A DNA stretch of 12,658 bases from Caldilineaceae bacterium (GTDB lineage: Bacteria; Chloroflexota; Anaerolineae; Caldilineales; Caldilineaceae). Each line of letters starts with the position of its first letter. The first letter of the stretch is position 1. Position numbers and translations under genes: made by a program. The stretch is taken from positions 1 to 12,658 of the forward strand of contig WGCB01000716.1 of the NCBI GenBank assembly GCA_015494005.1, in the 5' to 3' direction. Positions 7,099 through 12,658 of this stretch are shown here, one piece after another. The notes under the pieces were generated by a model, which was given only the letters and a program-made list of their open reading frames with translations, had not been told where the DNA came from and made no database searches.

Positions 7099-8271
7099 TC
7101 ACTCCAGCTCTCGCGTCACCGCCACCTGGGTGACGATGCCCAGGTCCCGGAGTTCCTGGAAGAAGGGCTCGGGCTCCAGGACCTGCTCCGGCGGGTGCAC
7201 GCCTGGGGGGATGCGCCCCTCGGCCAGCCAGACCGCGGTGATGGCCGGGGCTGCGCCGGTGGGCAGCGCCCCTTTGACGGTGAGCGCGCTCACCCGGTAG
7301 GTGACCGGCTGCCCGTCCTTCGTCCCGTGCACGTCCGTGCGGATCTCCTTGGTCCAGTCCGGTGGCTGGTGGGCCGGCGGGGCCAGGAACTCGGTCACCG
7401 GGGGCACCTTGTCCGCCAGCAGGGCCATGAGCACGTCCCGAGGAGCCACCTTCTGCCCTCGCACCTCCACCGGCTCCCGGCTGTTCAGCCCGAACTCCGC
7501 CAGTACCCGCACCTTCTCCACCGTCTCCCTGGACATGCCCCAGTAGTTGATCTTGAAGAAGACCTCCTGCACGCCCTTCTCCGCGAAGCTGACCGGCAGG
7601 GTGGCCACCTCCGAGTGGAGGGAGAGGTGCATGGGCAGCACCCCCAGGGGCGGGGTGAAGCACTGCTCCTCGAACTCGCTCAGGGGCTCGCAGACCATGA
7701 ACTCCCCGTCCCGGAAGACCATGGGGGGCATGGTCAGCTCGTCCAGGATGGTGGGCACCGCGTAGGTGAAGGCCAGCTGGTCCGGTGGCGGGGGCTTGAT
7801 GCCGTCGTAGATGTGGATGCGCTCGATCCGATCCAGCCGGTCCGCGGCATAGCGGGCCTGGACGTTGGGGATGCCCGGCGCGGAGCCCATGCCCAGCACC
7901 GCGCTCAGCCCCACCTCCCGGAAGCGGCCATCCAGCTCCAGTTGCTTGCGGGTGGTGTGGAAGAGGCCGCCCAGATCCACGTAGGGGACCCGAGCCCGGA
8001 GGCAGGCCTCCATCACCGGCAGGTTGGTGTAGTAGACCGTGGCGTTGACCAGGGCGTGGGAGCCCTCCAGGCTGCGGACGAAGGCATCCCGGTCCCGGAT
8101 GTCCACCTGCTGCAGGTGGATCTTGGGGCTGCCCAGGTAGTCGGCTACCAGCCGGGCCTGCTCCATGTTGATGTCCGCCACCACCACCTGGTCCACCCGT
8201 GGGTCGTTGGCCAGGGTCTGGACCGCGATGCTGCCCATCTTCCCTGCGCCGCCCAGCACAGTGATTCGCAT
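7099..8271 (-). CDS. saccharopine/L-lysine 6-dehydrogenase-like oxidoreductase (copy B)
   Basis: This 390-residue protein resembles L-lysine 6-dehydrogenase and the saccharopine-dehydrogenase NAD(P)-binding family, which oxidise or form C-N bonds at amino groups. Residues 1-35 form a Rossmann start with GGAGKMG (7-13, intact GxGxxG) and Asp33 at the end of the second strand, favouring NAD over NADP. MGSAPGI (128-134) matches the LGVAPGM-type turn of lysine dehydrogenases. HPPEQVLEPEPFFQEL (359-374) is the C-terminal family motif. The start has only a weak ribosome binding site. It is the last gene of the leftward set, 31 bases after the aminotransferase-like gene, so it is almost certainly co-transcribed with it. 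It is a diverged paralogue of the product of 9756-10913. Substrate unknown. Confidence 0.82.
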   Translation of the reverse strand: MRITVLGGAGKMGSIAVQTLANDPRVDQVVVADINMEQARLVADYLGSPKIHLQQVDIRDRDAFVRSLEGSHALVNATVYYTNLPVMEACLRARVPYVDLGGLFHTTRKQLELDGRFREVGLSAVLGMGSAPGIPNVQARYAADRLDRIERIHIYDGIKPPPPDQLAFTYAVPTILDELTMPPMVFRDGEFMVCEPLSEFEEQCFTPPLGVLPMHLSLHSEVATLPVSFAEKGVQEVFFKINYWGMSRETVEKVRVLAEFGLNSREPVEVRGQKVAPRDVLMALLADKVPPVTEFLAPPAHQPPDWTKEIRTDVHGTKDGQPVTYRVSALTVKGALPTGAAPAITAVWLAEGRIPPGVHPPEQVLEPEPFFQELRDLGIVTQVAVTRELE

Positions 8272-8302
8272 GGTTTTTCTCGCTTTCTGAAGGCCAGAGG
8301 TG

Positions 8303-9613
8303 TTACTTCTTGGCCGCCTTCACTGCCTCGTTGAAGACGGAGAGGGTCTCAGCCACGTCCTCCTGGCTCAGGGCGTAGCAGAGGAACCAGGGCTCCCGGC
8401 CGTCCGCGTCGGGCTGGACCCCCCGGCGAATGAGCTCCATGGCGATCTCCTCGTAGAGCTCCCCGTCCCCGGCCAGGTAGTCCCGGAAATCTCGGGGGGG
8501 CTGGTCGCTGCCGATGAAGAGGCTGAACATGCTGGGCGCGCCGGTGACCACGTGGGGGATGCCGGCCTCGGTGAGAATCTCGTCGATGCCCTCCATGAGG
8601 GCCTGGCCCCGCTGGTTGATGGTCTCGATGACTGGCTCCTCCTCCAGGATGGCCAGGGTGGCCGCGGCCGCAGCCACGCCGGCCGTGTTGCCCGAGTAGG
8701 TGCCGCCGTGGGCCACTGCGCCAGGCTCGATGGTGCTCATCACCTCCTCCCGGCCGGCGATGGCCGCCACCGGGAAGCCGTTGCCCAGGGCCTTGGCGTA
8801 GGTGGCCAGATCCGCCTGGATGCCGAAGTACTCCTGGGCGCCACCGTTGGCCAGGCGGAAGCCCGTCTTCACCTCGTCGAAGACCAGGACGATGCCATGC
8901 TTGGCCGTCAGCTCCCGGATCTTCTCCAGGTAGCCGGGCAGGGGGAAGATCCCCGCCGCGTTGCCCAGCACCGGCTCCACGAAGACGGCGGCGATCTCGT
9001 TCCACTGGGACTCGATGGTCTCCTCCAGCCGCTCGAAGTCGTTGAAGGGCAGGTTGATCACGTACTTGGCGATGTCCTTGGGGATGCCCGAGGTGGTGGG
9101 CGCGGAGATGGGGCTGCGCCGCGAGCCCAGCATGCGCTTGTCCGCGGAGGCGGTGCTGTACATGAAGTAGTCCACCTGGCCGTGGTAGCAGCCCTCGAAC
9201 TTGATGAACTTCTCCCGGTTGGTGTGGGCCCGGGCGATGCGCAGGGCGTGCATAGTGGCCTCGGAGCCGGTGTTGGTCAGGCGCACCTTGTCCATGCCCG
9301 TCATCCGGGTGATGCGCTCCGCCACCTCCACCTCCAGGGGGGTGGTCCAGGCGAAAGTGGTGCCCTGGGTGATGGCCTCCTGGACGCTCTTCACCACCCG
9401 AGGCTCCGCGTGGCCCAGGATGATGGGGCCGAAGCCCAGGCGGTAGTCGATGTAGCGCTTGCCGTCCATGTCCCAGACGTAGGCCCCCTCTCCCCGGCGG
9501 ATCACCAGGGTGTCCTCGTCCCCCCAGTAGCGGAAGTTGGAGTTCACCCCGTAGGGGATGACCTTGGCGGCTCGCTCGAAAAACTCCTTGGTTTTCGGTC
9601 CTTGTAGACTCAT
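8303..9613 (-). CDS. class-III PLP aminotransferase, glutamate-1-semialdehyde aminomutase-like
   Basis: This 436-residue PLP enzyme resembles HemL in length and motifs: GSEAT (116-120), the GCYHG loop (141-145, where HemL also has GCYHG), VEPVLGN (212-218), FDEVKTGFR (245-253) with the cofactor-contacting Asp246, and Lys274 in YAKALGNGFP as the expected Schiff-base lysine. GGTYSGNT (303-310) is the phosphate-side loop. The ribosome binding site GAGGAG lies 9 bases before the ATG. The gene sits between two saccharopine-dehydrogenase-like genes and far from any heme gene, so a catabolic transaminase or aminomutase acting on an amino acid, possibly a beta- or omega-amino acid, is more likely than heme synthesis. 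Automated labels as HemL would probably mislead here. Confidence 0.85.
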   Translation of the reverse strand: MSLQGPKTKEFFERAAKVIPYGVNSNFRYWGDEDTLVIRRGEGAYVWDMDGKRYIDYRLGFGPIILGHAEPRVVKSVQEAITQGTTFAWTTPLEVEVAERITRMTGMDKVRLTNTGSEATMHALRIARAHTNREKFIKFEGCYHGQVDYFMYSTASADKRMLGSRRSPISAPTTSGIPKDIAKYVINLPFNDFERLEETIESQWNEIAAVFVEPVLGNAAGIFPLPGYLEKIRELTAKHGIVLVFDEVKTGFRLANGGAQEYFGIQADLATYAKALGNGFPVAAIAGREEVMSTIEPGAVAHGGTYSGNTAGVAAAAATLAILEEEPVIETINQRGQALMEGIDEILTEAGIPHVVTGAPSMFSLFIGSDQPPRDFRDYLAGDGELYEEIAMELIRRGVQPDADGREPWFLCYALSQEDVAETLSVFNEAVKAAKK

Positions 9614-9690
9614 GGATGTCCTCTCCTCAACTGATGAGCTTGGTGTTTCTTGGAATTTCAGGGGTGCAAGAGATGCAGGGTGGGAAAGAC

Positions 9691-9745
9691 CGGAGATTAG
9701 AGGTCGGAGATTCTCTCCACGTTTACCCGATCTCCTGATCTCCCA
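9691..9745. repeat. short repeats in the gap between dehydrogenase A and the aminotransferase
   Basis: The 142-base gap (9614-9755) holds CGGAGATT at 9691-9698 and 9705-9712 (period 14, twice seven), and GATCTCC at 9729-9735 followed by GATCTCC at 9737-9743 (period 8). GGAGA and TCTCC blocks can pair in several ways. There is no T-run and no gene in the gap, so read-through from dehydrogenase A into the aminotransferase gene is plausible. Confidence 0.45.
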
Positions 9746-9755
9746 TCTTCAGCCT

Positions 9756-10913
9756 CTACACCTGCCCCTCCTCCACGATGGTCTCCTCCACGGTGATGCC
9801 TCGCTTCTCCAGCTCCCGGAAGAAGGGCTCGGTGGGCAGGGCCTGCTCCGGGGGCACCACGCCCTTGGCCGTGGCCTGGCCGCTCGCGATGAGCTGGGCG
9901 CTGATGCTCAGGGGGATGCCCACGTTCTTGAAGTAGGCCGAGGGGCCGCCCCACTCCTCCTGGGGCGGGTGATGGTTGCGGTAGGTGGCCACCGTCCGAC
10001 GCCCGTTCCGCTCCCCGGTCACCTGGACCACTAGGCCGTAGGCCCAGACTGGGTTTTCCCGGGAGGCGGGGCTCTCCCAGAGCAGGCGGCTCACCACCTC
10101 GATGGTGGGCTGGCTCTCGCCGCCAATGGTCACCGGCCGGCTGGAGAGGAGCCCCCCCTTCATCAGCGCGCCCATGAGCTCCATCACGTGGGGCGGGAAG
10201 CAGCCCCGCACCGCGGCCCGGCGCAGGCTCGGGTAGGATTCGGGCAGGGTGTTGGCCTCGTCGTGTGGAACGTAGTATACCATCTGCTCGCCGATCTGCT
10301 CGTGGAAGCGCACCCGGATGCCGCCGGACATGGGGGGCGTGGGATGCCACTGGCCGTCCTCGAAGTAGACCTCGTCCCGGTCCCCCTCCTCCGGGTTGAA
10401 CTCCCAGAGGGTGGTGCGGAGCAGGCCCGGAGCCGGGGCCAGGCTGCGGAAGGCAGCGAAGAAGACCTCCACCTGGTGGAGCACGTCCAGCATTTCCGAT
10501 GCCCGGCGCACCATCATGTTGGTGATACCTGGGGTGGCGCCACAGCCGGGGACGAAGGTGATGTCCTGGGCCAGGGCCTTCTCGTGGAGGGCGAACTGGG
10601 CGTCCTCGCTGGAGAGATCCAGGCCGCTCACCCCGACCTCCACGCAGGCGGTGTTCACGGCCAGGTCGTACTGGAAGGGCAGGCCGTTGACCACGATGTC
10701 GAAGTCCGGGAAGAGGCGGAGCATGGCGTCGTAGTCGTTGGCATCGAAGAAGAGGGGCTTCAGCCGGGGATCGCCGATGCTCTCCACCAGCTGGGTCACT
10801 GCCTCCAGGTTGTAGTCCGCCACCACGATCTCATCGAAGGGGCTGAACTGGGCCAGATCTCGAGTGGTCTCCTTGCAGACGGCGCCCGCGCCGCCCAACA
10901 CCAATGCACGCAT
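9756..10913 (-). CDS. saccharopine/L-lysine 6-dehydrogenase-like oxidoreductase (copy A)
   Basis: This 385-residue protein is a paralogue of the product of 7099-8271 and belongs to the same saccharopine/lysine-6-dehydrogenase-like family. The nucleotide loop reads GGAGAVC (7-13): the third glycine of GxGxxG is Cys13. Asp33 after the second strand suggests NAD. VPGCGATPGITN (121-132) is the family turn, here with Cys124. VPPEQALPTEPFFREL (353-368) is the shared C-terminal motif. The start is well supported: AAGGAG (complement of 10921-10926) lies seven bases before the ATG. It is followed by the aminotransferase-like gene after 142 bases. The pairing of two such dehydrogenases with one PLP enzyme suggests successive or opposite redox steps on an amino compound, which is inference. 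Confidence 0.82.
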   Translation of the reverse strand: MRALVLGGAGAVCKETTRDLAQFSPFDEIVVADYNLEAVTQLVESIGDPRLKPLFFDANDYDAMLRLFPDFDIVVNGLPFQYDLAVNTACVEVGVSGLDLSSEDAQFALHEKALAQDITFVPGCGATPGITNMMVRRASEMLDVLHQVEVFFAAFRSLAPAPGLLRTTLWEFNPEEGDRDEVYFEDGQWHPTPPMSGGIRVRFHEQIGEQMVYYVPHDEANTLPESYPSLRRAAVRGCFPPHVMELMGALMKGGLLSSRPVTIGGESQPTIEVVSRLLWESPASRENPVWAYGLVVQVTGERNGRRTVATYRNHHPPQEEWGGPSAYFKNVGIPLSISAQLIASGQATAKGVVPPEQALPTEPFFRELEKRGITVEETIVEEGQV

Positions 10914-10974
10914 ACAGGGTCTCCTTTGAAGGCAAATTGCAGTTGTTTCTTGAAAACGATGGCTGTGCCCTTTG

Positions 10975-11016
10975 AACAGTCAACAGTCAACAGCTAGCAG
11001 CCAACAATCAACGGTC
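10975..11016. repeat. heptamer array (AACAGTC) at the 3' side of the four-helix-bundle gene
   Basis: Six uninterrupted 7-base units run AACAGTC, AACAGTC, AACAGCT, AGCAGCC, AACAATC, AACGGTC (10975-11016). The last unit touches the stop codon of the leftward small gene. The units are the inverse complement in core (AACAG versus CTGTT) of the array at 11422-11470, which lies on the other side of the same gene. Confidence 0.75.
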
Positions 11017-11383
11017 ATTCCTTGAGGGCGTTGGATTTCCGGGCCGTAGCAATGCTCGCGTTGAAGATCCGCTGCAACTGGCTGCACTCGTCCACCAGGC
11101 CGGAAAGCTGGACTTCGGACAGCATCTCGCTGGCCACAATGATGCGTAGCCAGACCTCGGTCTCGTTCAACTCCTTCACGCCGATCTTGAGCTTGTGGAT
11201 GAAGTCCGGAGTGCTCTCCGCGCTACGGGCCTCCCCGTGATGGGCGGCTGGCGCCGTGCCACTGCGCAGGATCTGGTTGGCCACGTGCCTACCCGCGGCT
11301 GTTTTGGGCAGGGCGTTGCTCACCTTGATGATCCGGGCCGCGAACTGGATCAATCGCTCCTGCAGCTCATCTCCTTTTGCCAT
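11015..11383 (-). CDS. four-helix-bundle protein (S23/23S rRNA-IVP family)
   Basis: This 122-residue protein has the look of the small four-helix-bundle family (PF05635/TIGR02436) first found in intervening sequences of 23S rRNA genes and related to Avd of diversity-generating retroelements. Family features are QILRSGTAPAAHHGEA (37-52), DFIHKLKIGVKELNETEVWL (60-79) and a last amphipathic helix (about 91-116). The molecular role of free-standing members is not established. I chose the ATG at 11383, preceded by AGGGA (complement of 11391-11395) at seven bases, over the upstream TTG at 11413. It interrupts an otherwise metabolic gene set in the same orientation and is bracketed by inverted heptamer arrays, so it may be a late arrival. 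No reverse transcriptase or variable repeat of a retroelement is visible. Confidence 0.8.
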   Translation of the reverse strand: MAKGDELQERLIQFAARIIKVSNALPKTAAGRHVANQILRSGTAPAAHHGEARSAESTPDFIHKLKIGVKELNETEVWLRIIVASEMLSEVQLSGLVDECSQLQRIFNASIATARKSNALKE

Positions 11384-11421
11384 TTTCCATTCCCTGCCAC
11401 CGAACAGCCCCAAAATACCGT

Positions 11422-11470
11422 TTGTTGGTTGTTGCCTGTTGCCTGTTGGCTGTTAACTGTTGTCGGTTAG
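11422..11470. repeat. heptamer array (CTGTTGC) at the 5' side of the four-helix-bundle gene
   Basis: Seven consecutive 7-base units run TTGTTGG, TTGTTGC, CTGTTGC, CTGTTGG, CTGTTAA, CTGTTGT, CGGTTAG (11422-11470). Read on the minus strand they are CAACAG-like, as in the 10975-11016 array. The last codons and stop codon (11453-11455) of the leftward cyclodeaminase-family gene lie inside the array. Confidence 0.75.
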
Positions 11471-12451
11471 TTCCTTCCCCAAGCCCAGGGCCCGGGCCCG
11501 GCGGTAGACCTCGGGCAGGATGGCCGCGTACTCGCCCCAGATGCCCAGGGCCACGTAGACGATGATCTCCTCCGGGGACTCCCGGCCGGGCAGCTTCCCC
11601 GCCACGATGTCCGGCCACTCCCCGTGGATCTGCTCCGGACCGAAGCGCCCCTGGGCTGCCAGCATTTTGAGCTCCGGGATGCGGGGCGCCACGTACTTCC
11701 AGCGGTCCACCACCACCTTGTCCGCCCGGGTGAGGACGTCCAGGGCCACCTCCTGGTAGGAGCCCAGCTTGGCCACGAACGCGCCAGGCTTCAGCCACTC
11801 GTACTCCACCAGGGGCTGGTTGCCCGTGGTCACGGTGATGACCAGGTCCGCGGCCCGGACGGCCTGCTCCCGCTGGGCCAGGGGCAGGGGCGTGACGGGG
11901 AAGCCCAGCTCCGGCGCCAGATCCTGGGCGAAACGCTGGGCCGCTTCCGGCTGCACGTCCAGGACCCAGGCTTGCTCCAGGGAGAAGCGCTGGGCCAGGG
12001 CCTGGAGGTGCATGCGCCCCTGCATCCCCGCGCCGAAAATGGCCACGGTGGCGGCCTCCGGGTGGGCCAGCCAGCGGGCGGTGATGGTGGTGGAGGCCCC
12101 GGTCTTCAGCCCGGTGACCCAACCCGCCTCCATGAGGCAGACGGGCTGGCCGGTGTCCGCGTGGAAGAGGAGGACCAGGGAGGAGGTGGTGGGCAGGCCA
12201 TAGCGCTCCGGGTTGGCGGGGAAGAAGTTGAAGGTCTTCACGTAGGCGAACTCCTCCCCGGCCATATAGCCGGAGAAGGGCTTGATGAAGCCCGCGTCCC
12301 CCACGTTCATGTAGAATTTGTCCCCGGCCACCTGGCCTTGACCGTCGGCCAGGATGCCCCGTTCGGCTAGGTCCACCGCCTCGGCCACGGAGAGGGTGCG
12401 CTGCACGTCTTCTTCGCTCAGGTAGAGAAAGGGCAGGTTGGGTGGGTTCAT
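11453..12451 (-). CDS. ornithine cyclodeaminase / mu-crystallin family oxidoreductase
   Basis: This 332-residue protein belongs to the OCD/mu-crystallin family, whose members are NAD(P)-dependent and act as cyclodeaminases, alanine dehydrogenases or reductases of cyclic imines such as pyrroline- and piperideine-2-carboxylate. Visible landmarks are LSEEDVQRTL (11-20), Lys72 in VKTFNFFPANPE, MEAGWVTGLKTGASTTITARWLA (107-129) with only its general pattern conserved, and the nucleotide loop FGAGMQG (139-145). Where true ornithine cyclodeaminases have a GGDCPGKTEL-type segment with the catalytic Asp, this protein has LGSYQEVALD (229-238), so a reductase or dehydrogenase role is more likely than cyclodeamination. 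The final residues TDNS are encoded inside a heptamer array and may be recent. The ATG has no good ribosome binding site. Confidence 0.85.
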   Translation of the reverse strand: MNPPNLPFLYLSEEDVQRTLSVAEAVDLAERGILADGQGQVAGDKFYMNVGDAGFIKPFSGYMAGEEFAYVKTFNFFPANPERYGLPTTSSLVLLFHADTGQPVCLMEAGWVTGLKTGASTTITARWLAHPEAATVAIFGAGMQGRMHLQALAQRFSLEQAWVLDVQPEAAQRFAQDLAPELGFPVTPLPLAQREQAVRAADLVITVTTGNQPLVEYEWLKPGAFVAKLGSYQEVALDVLTRADKVVVDRWKYVAPRIPELKMLAAQGRFGPEQIHGEWPDIVAGKLPGRESPEEIIVYVALGIWGEYAAILPEVYRRARALGLGKELTDNS

Positions 12452-12467
12452 GGGTTAGCTCGACGCT

Positions 12468-12497
12468 TGGGTGATTGGGTGATGGGTGATTGGGTGA
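12468..12497. repeat. tandem 15-base repeat upstream of the cyclodeaminase-family gene
   Basis: TGGGTGATTGGGTGA occurs twice in direct tandem (12468-12482 and 12483-12497). Each copy is an 8-base plus a 7-base subunit, and a decayed copy TGGGATGG follows. It fills most of the 60-base gap between the partial permease gene and the cyclodeaminase-family start at 12451. Confidence 0.7.
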
Positions 12498-12511
12498 TGG
12501 GATGGTTGGGG

Positions 12512-12658
12512 TCAAATGAGCAGGCTGCCGTCGTCCCCGCCCTGGCGACGCATGCGCTCGGCCAGGAAGATGAGCAGCATCTCCAGGACCACGATGACGC
12601 TGGAGACTGCGTTGATCACCGGCAGGTTCTTGGGAAACTTCAGGGCAGACCAGACCCA
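12512..12658 (-). CDS. C-terminus of an ABC transporter permease (PotC-like, partial)
   Basis: The minus strand is open from the window edge to a TGA at 12514-12512, giving 48 residues. Six or seven polar residues are followed by LPVINAVSSVI and a strongly hydrophobic helix (about residues 12-33), then AERMRRQGG and a short polar tail. A Pro-x-Ile-Asn-Ala motif leading into the last membrane helix, followed by a basic cytoplasmic end, is typical of the final segment of PotC-like binding-protein-dependent permeases (spermidine/putrescine and related amine or opine importers). Codon third positions are G/C-rich, as in the neighbours. It precedes the cyclodeaminase-family gene by 60 bases and is probably in the same operon, which suggests the enzymes act on an imported cationic or amino compound. 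Only the end is seen, so the assignment is tentative. Confidence 0.6.
   Translation of the reverse strand, partial: WVWSALKFPKNLPVINAVSSVIVVLEMLLIFLAERMRRQGGDDGSLLI

Noticed and set aside
6940..8334. 464-codon plus-strand frame opposite dehydrogenase copy B
   Set aside because: No recognisable domain, and it runs through the repeat-filled gap. The minus frame has a Rossmann motif and family C-terminus.
8300..9607. 435-codon plus-strand frame opposite the aminotransferase-like gene
   Set aside because: Antisense shadow. The minus strand shows the full set of class-III PLP motifs.
8303..9613. Heme-biosynthesis hemL gene
   Set aside because: Motifs are HemL-like, but there are no heme genes nearby and the neighbours are amino-acid dehydrogenases, so I kept a family-level name.
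11015..11383. Diversity-generating retroelement, because the four-helix protein resembles Avd
   Set aside because: No reverse transcriptase gene, template repeat or variable repeat with adenine-directed changes is present in the window.
10975..11470. CRISPR array
   Set aside because: Units are only 7 bases with no spacers, and there are no cas genes. The arrays are simple tandem heptamers.

Overview
The window is GC-rich with strong G/C preference at third codon positions, and it reads as bacterial chromosome. The lipoprotein with an FAAC lipobox followed by an Ala/Pro/Ser/Glu linker, the ABC-transporter-rich content and the repeat-filled gaps would fit a Chloroflexota (Caldilinea/Litorilinea-like) genome. 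That placement is an inference from style; no marker gene is present.

Layout. The left half (about 1-6877) is transcribed rightwards. It starts with the last codons of an unidentified gene (1-57). A structured leader of about 250 bp follows, and then a complete carbohydrate-uptake set: a substrate-binding lipoprotein (309-1391), a two-domain ATPase (1522-3018), two permeases (3059-4057 and 4130-5170) and an FGGY-family kinase (5327-6877). This is one CUT2-type (ribose/AI-2-type) importer plus the kinase that would phosphorylate the imported substrate. The order binding protein, ATPase, permease, permease, kinase contains the same classes of protein as the Lsr (AI-2) system, but there is no LsrF, LsrG or LsrR here. 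The substrate is not settled by the sequence.

The right half (12658-7099) is transcribed leftwards and converges on the kinase. In transcription order it holds the C-terminus of an ABC permease of the PotC-like class, an ornithine cyclodeaminase/mu-crystallin family protein (12451-11453), a small four-helix-bundle (S23/IVP-family) protein (11383-11015), a saccharopine/lysine-6-dehydrogenase-like protein (10913-9756), a class-III PLP enzyme resembling glutamate-1-semialdehyde aminomutase (9613-8303), and a second saccharopine/lysine-6-dehydrogenase-like protein (8271-7099). Together they suggest import and NAD(P)/PLP-dependent conversion of an amino acid, amine or cyclic imine. The substrate is unknown.

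The gaps are the most unusual part. Upstream of the binding protein is a symmetric 43-base element made of two GTAG-headed hairpins in inverted orientation, the architecture of REPINs (REP doublets moved by RAYT transposases). The stems of the two halves differ by compensatory changes. Two gaps carry related GC-rich palindromes. Five gaps carry short arrays with an exact 7-base period, and a sixth has an alternating 7/8-base array. The four-helix-bundle gene is bracketed by two such heptamer arrays in opposite orientation, and the neighbouring cyclodeaminase-family frame ends inside one of them. No rRNA, tRNA, CRISPR array, transposase or transcriptional regulator gene was seen.
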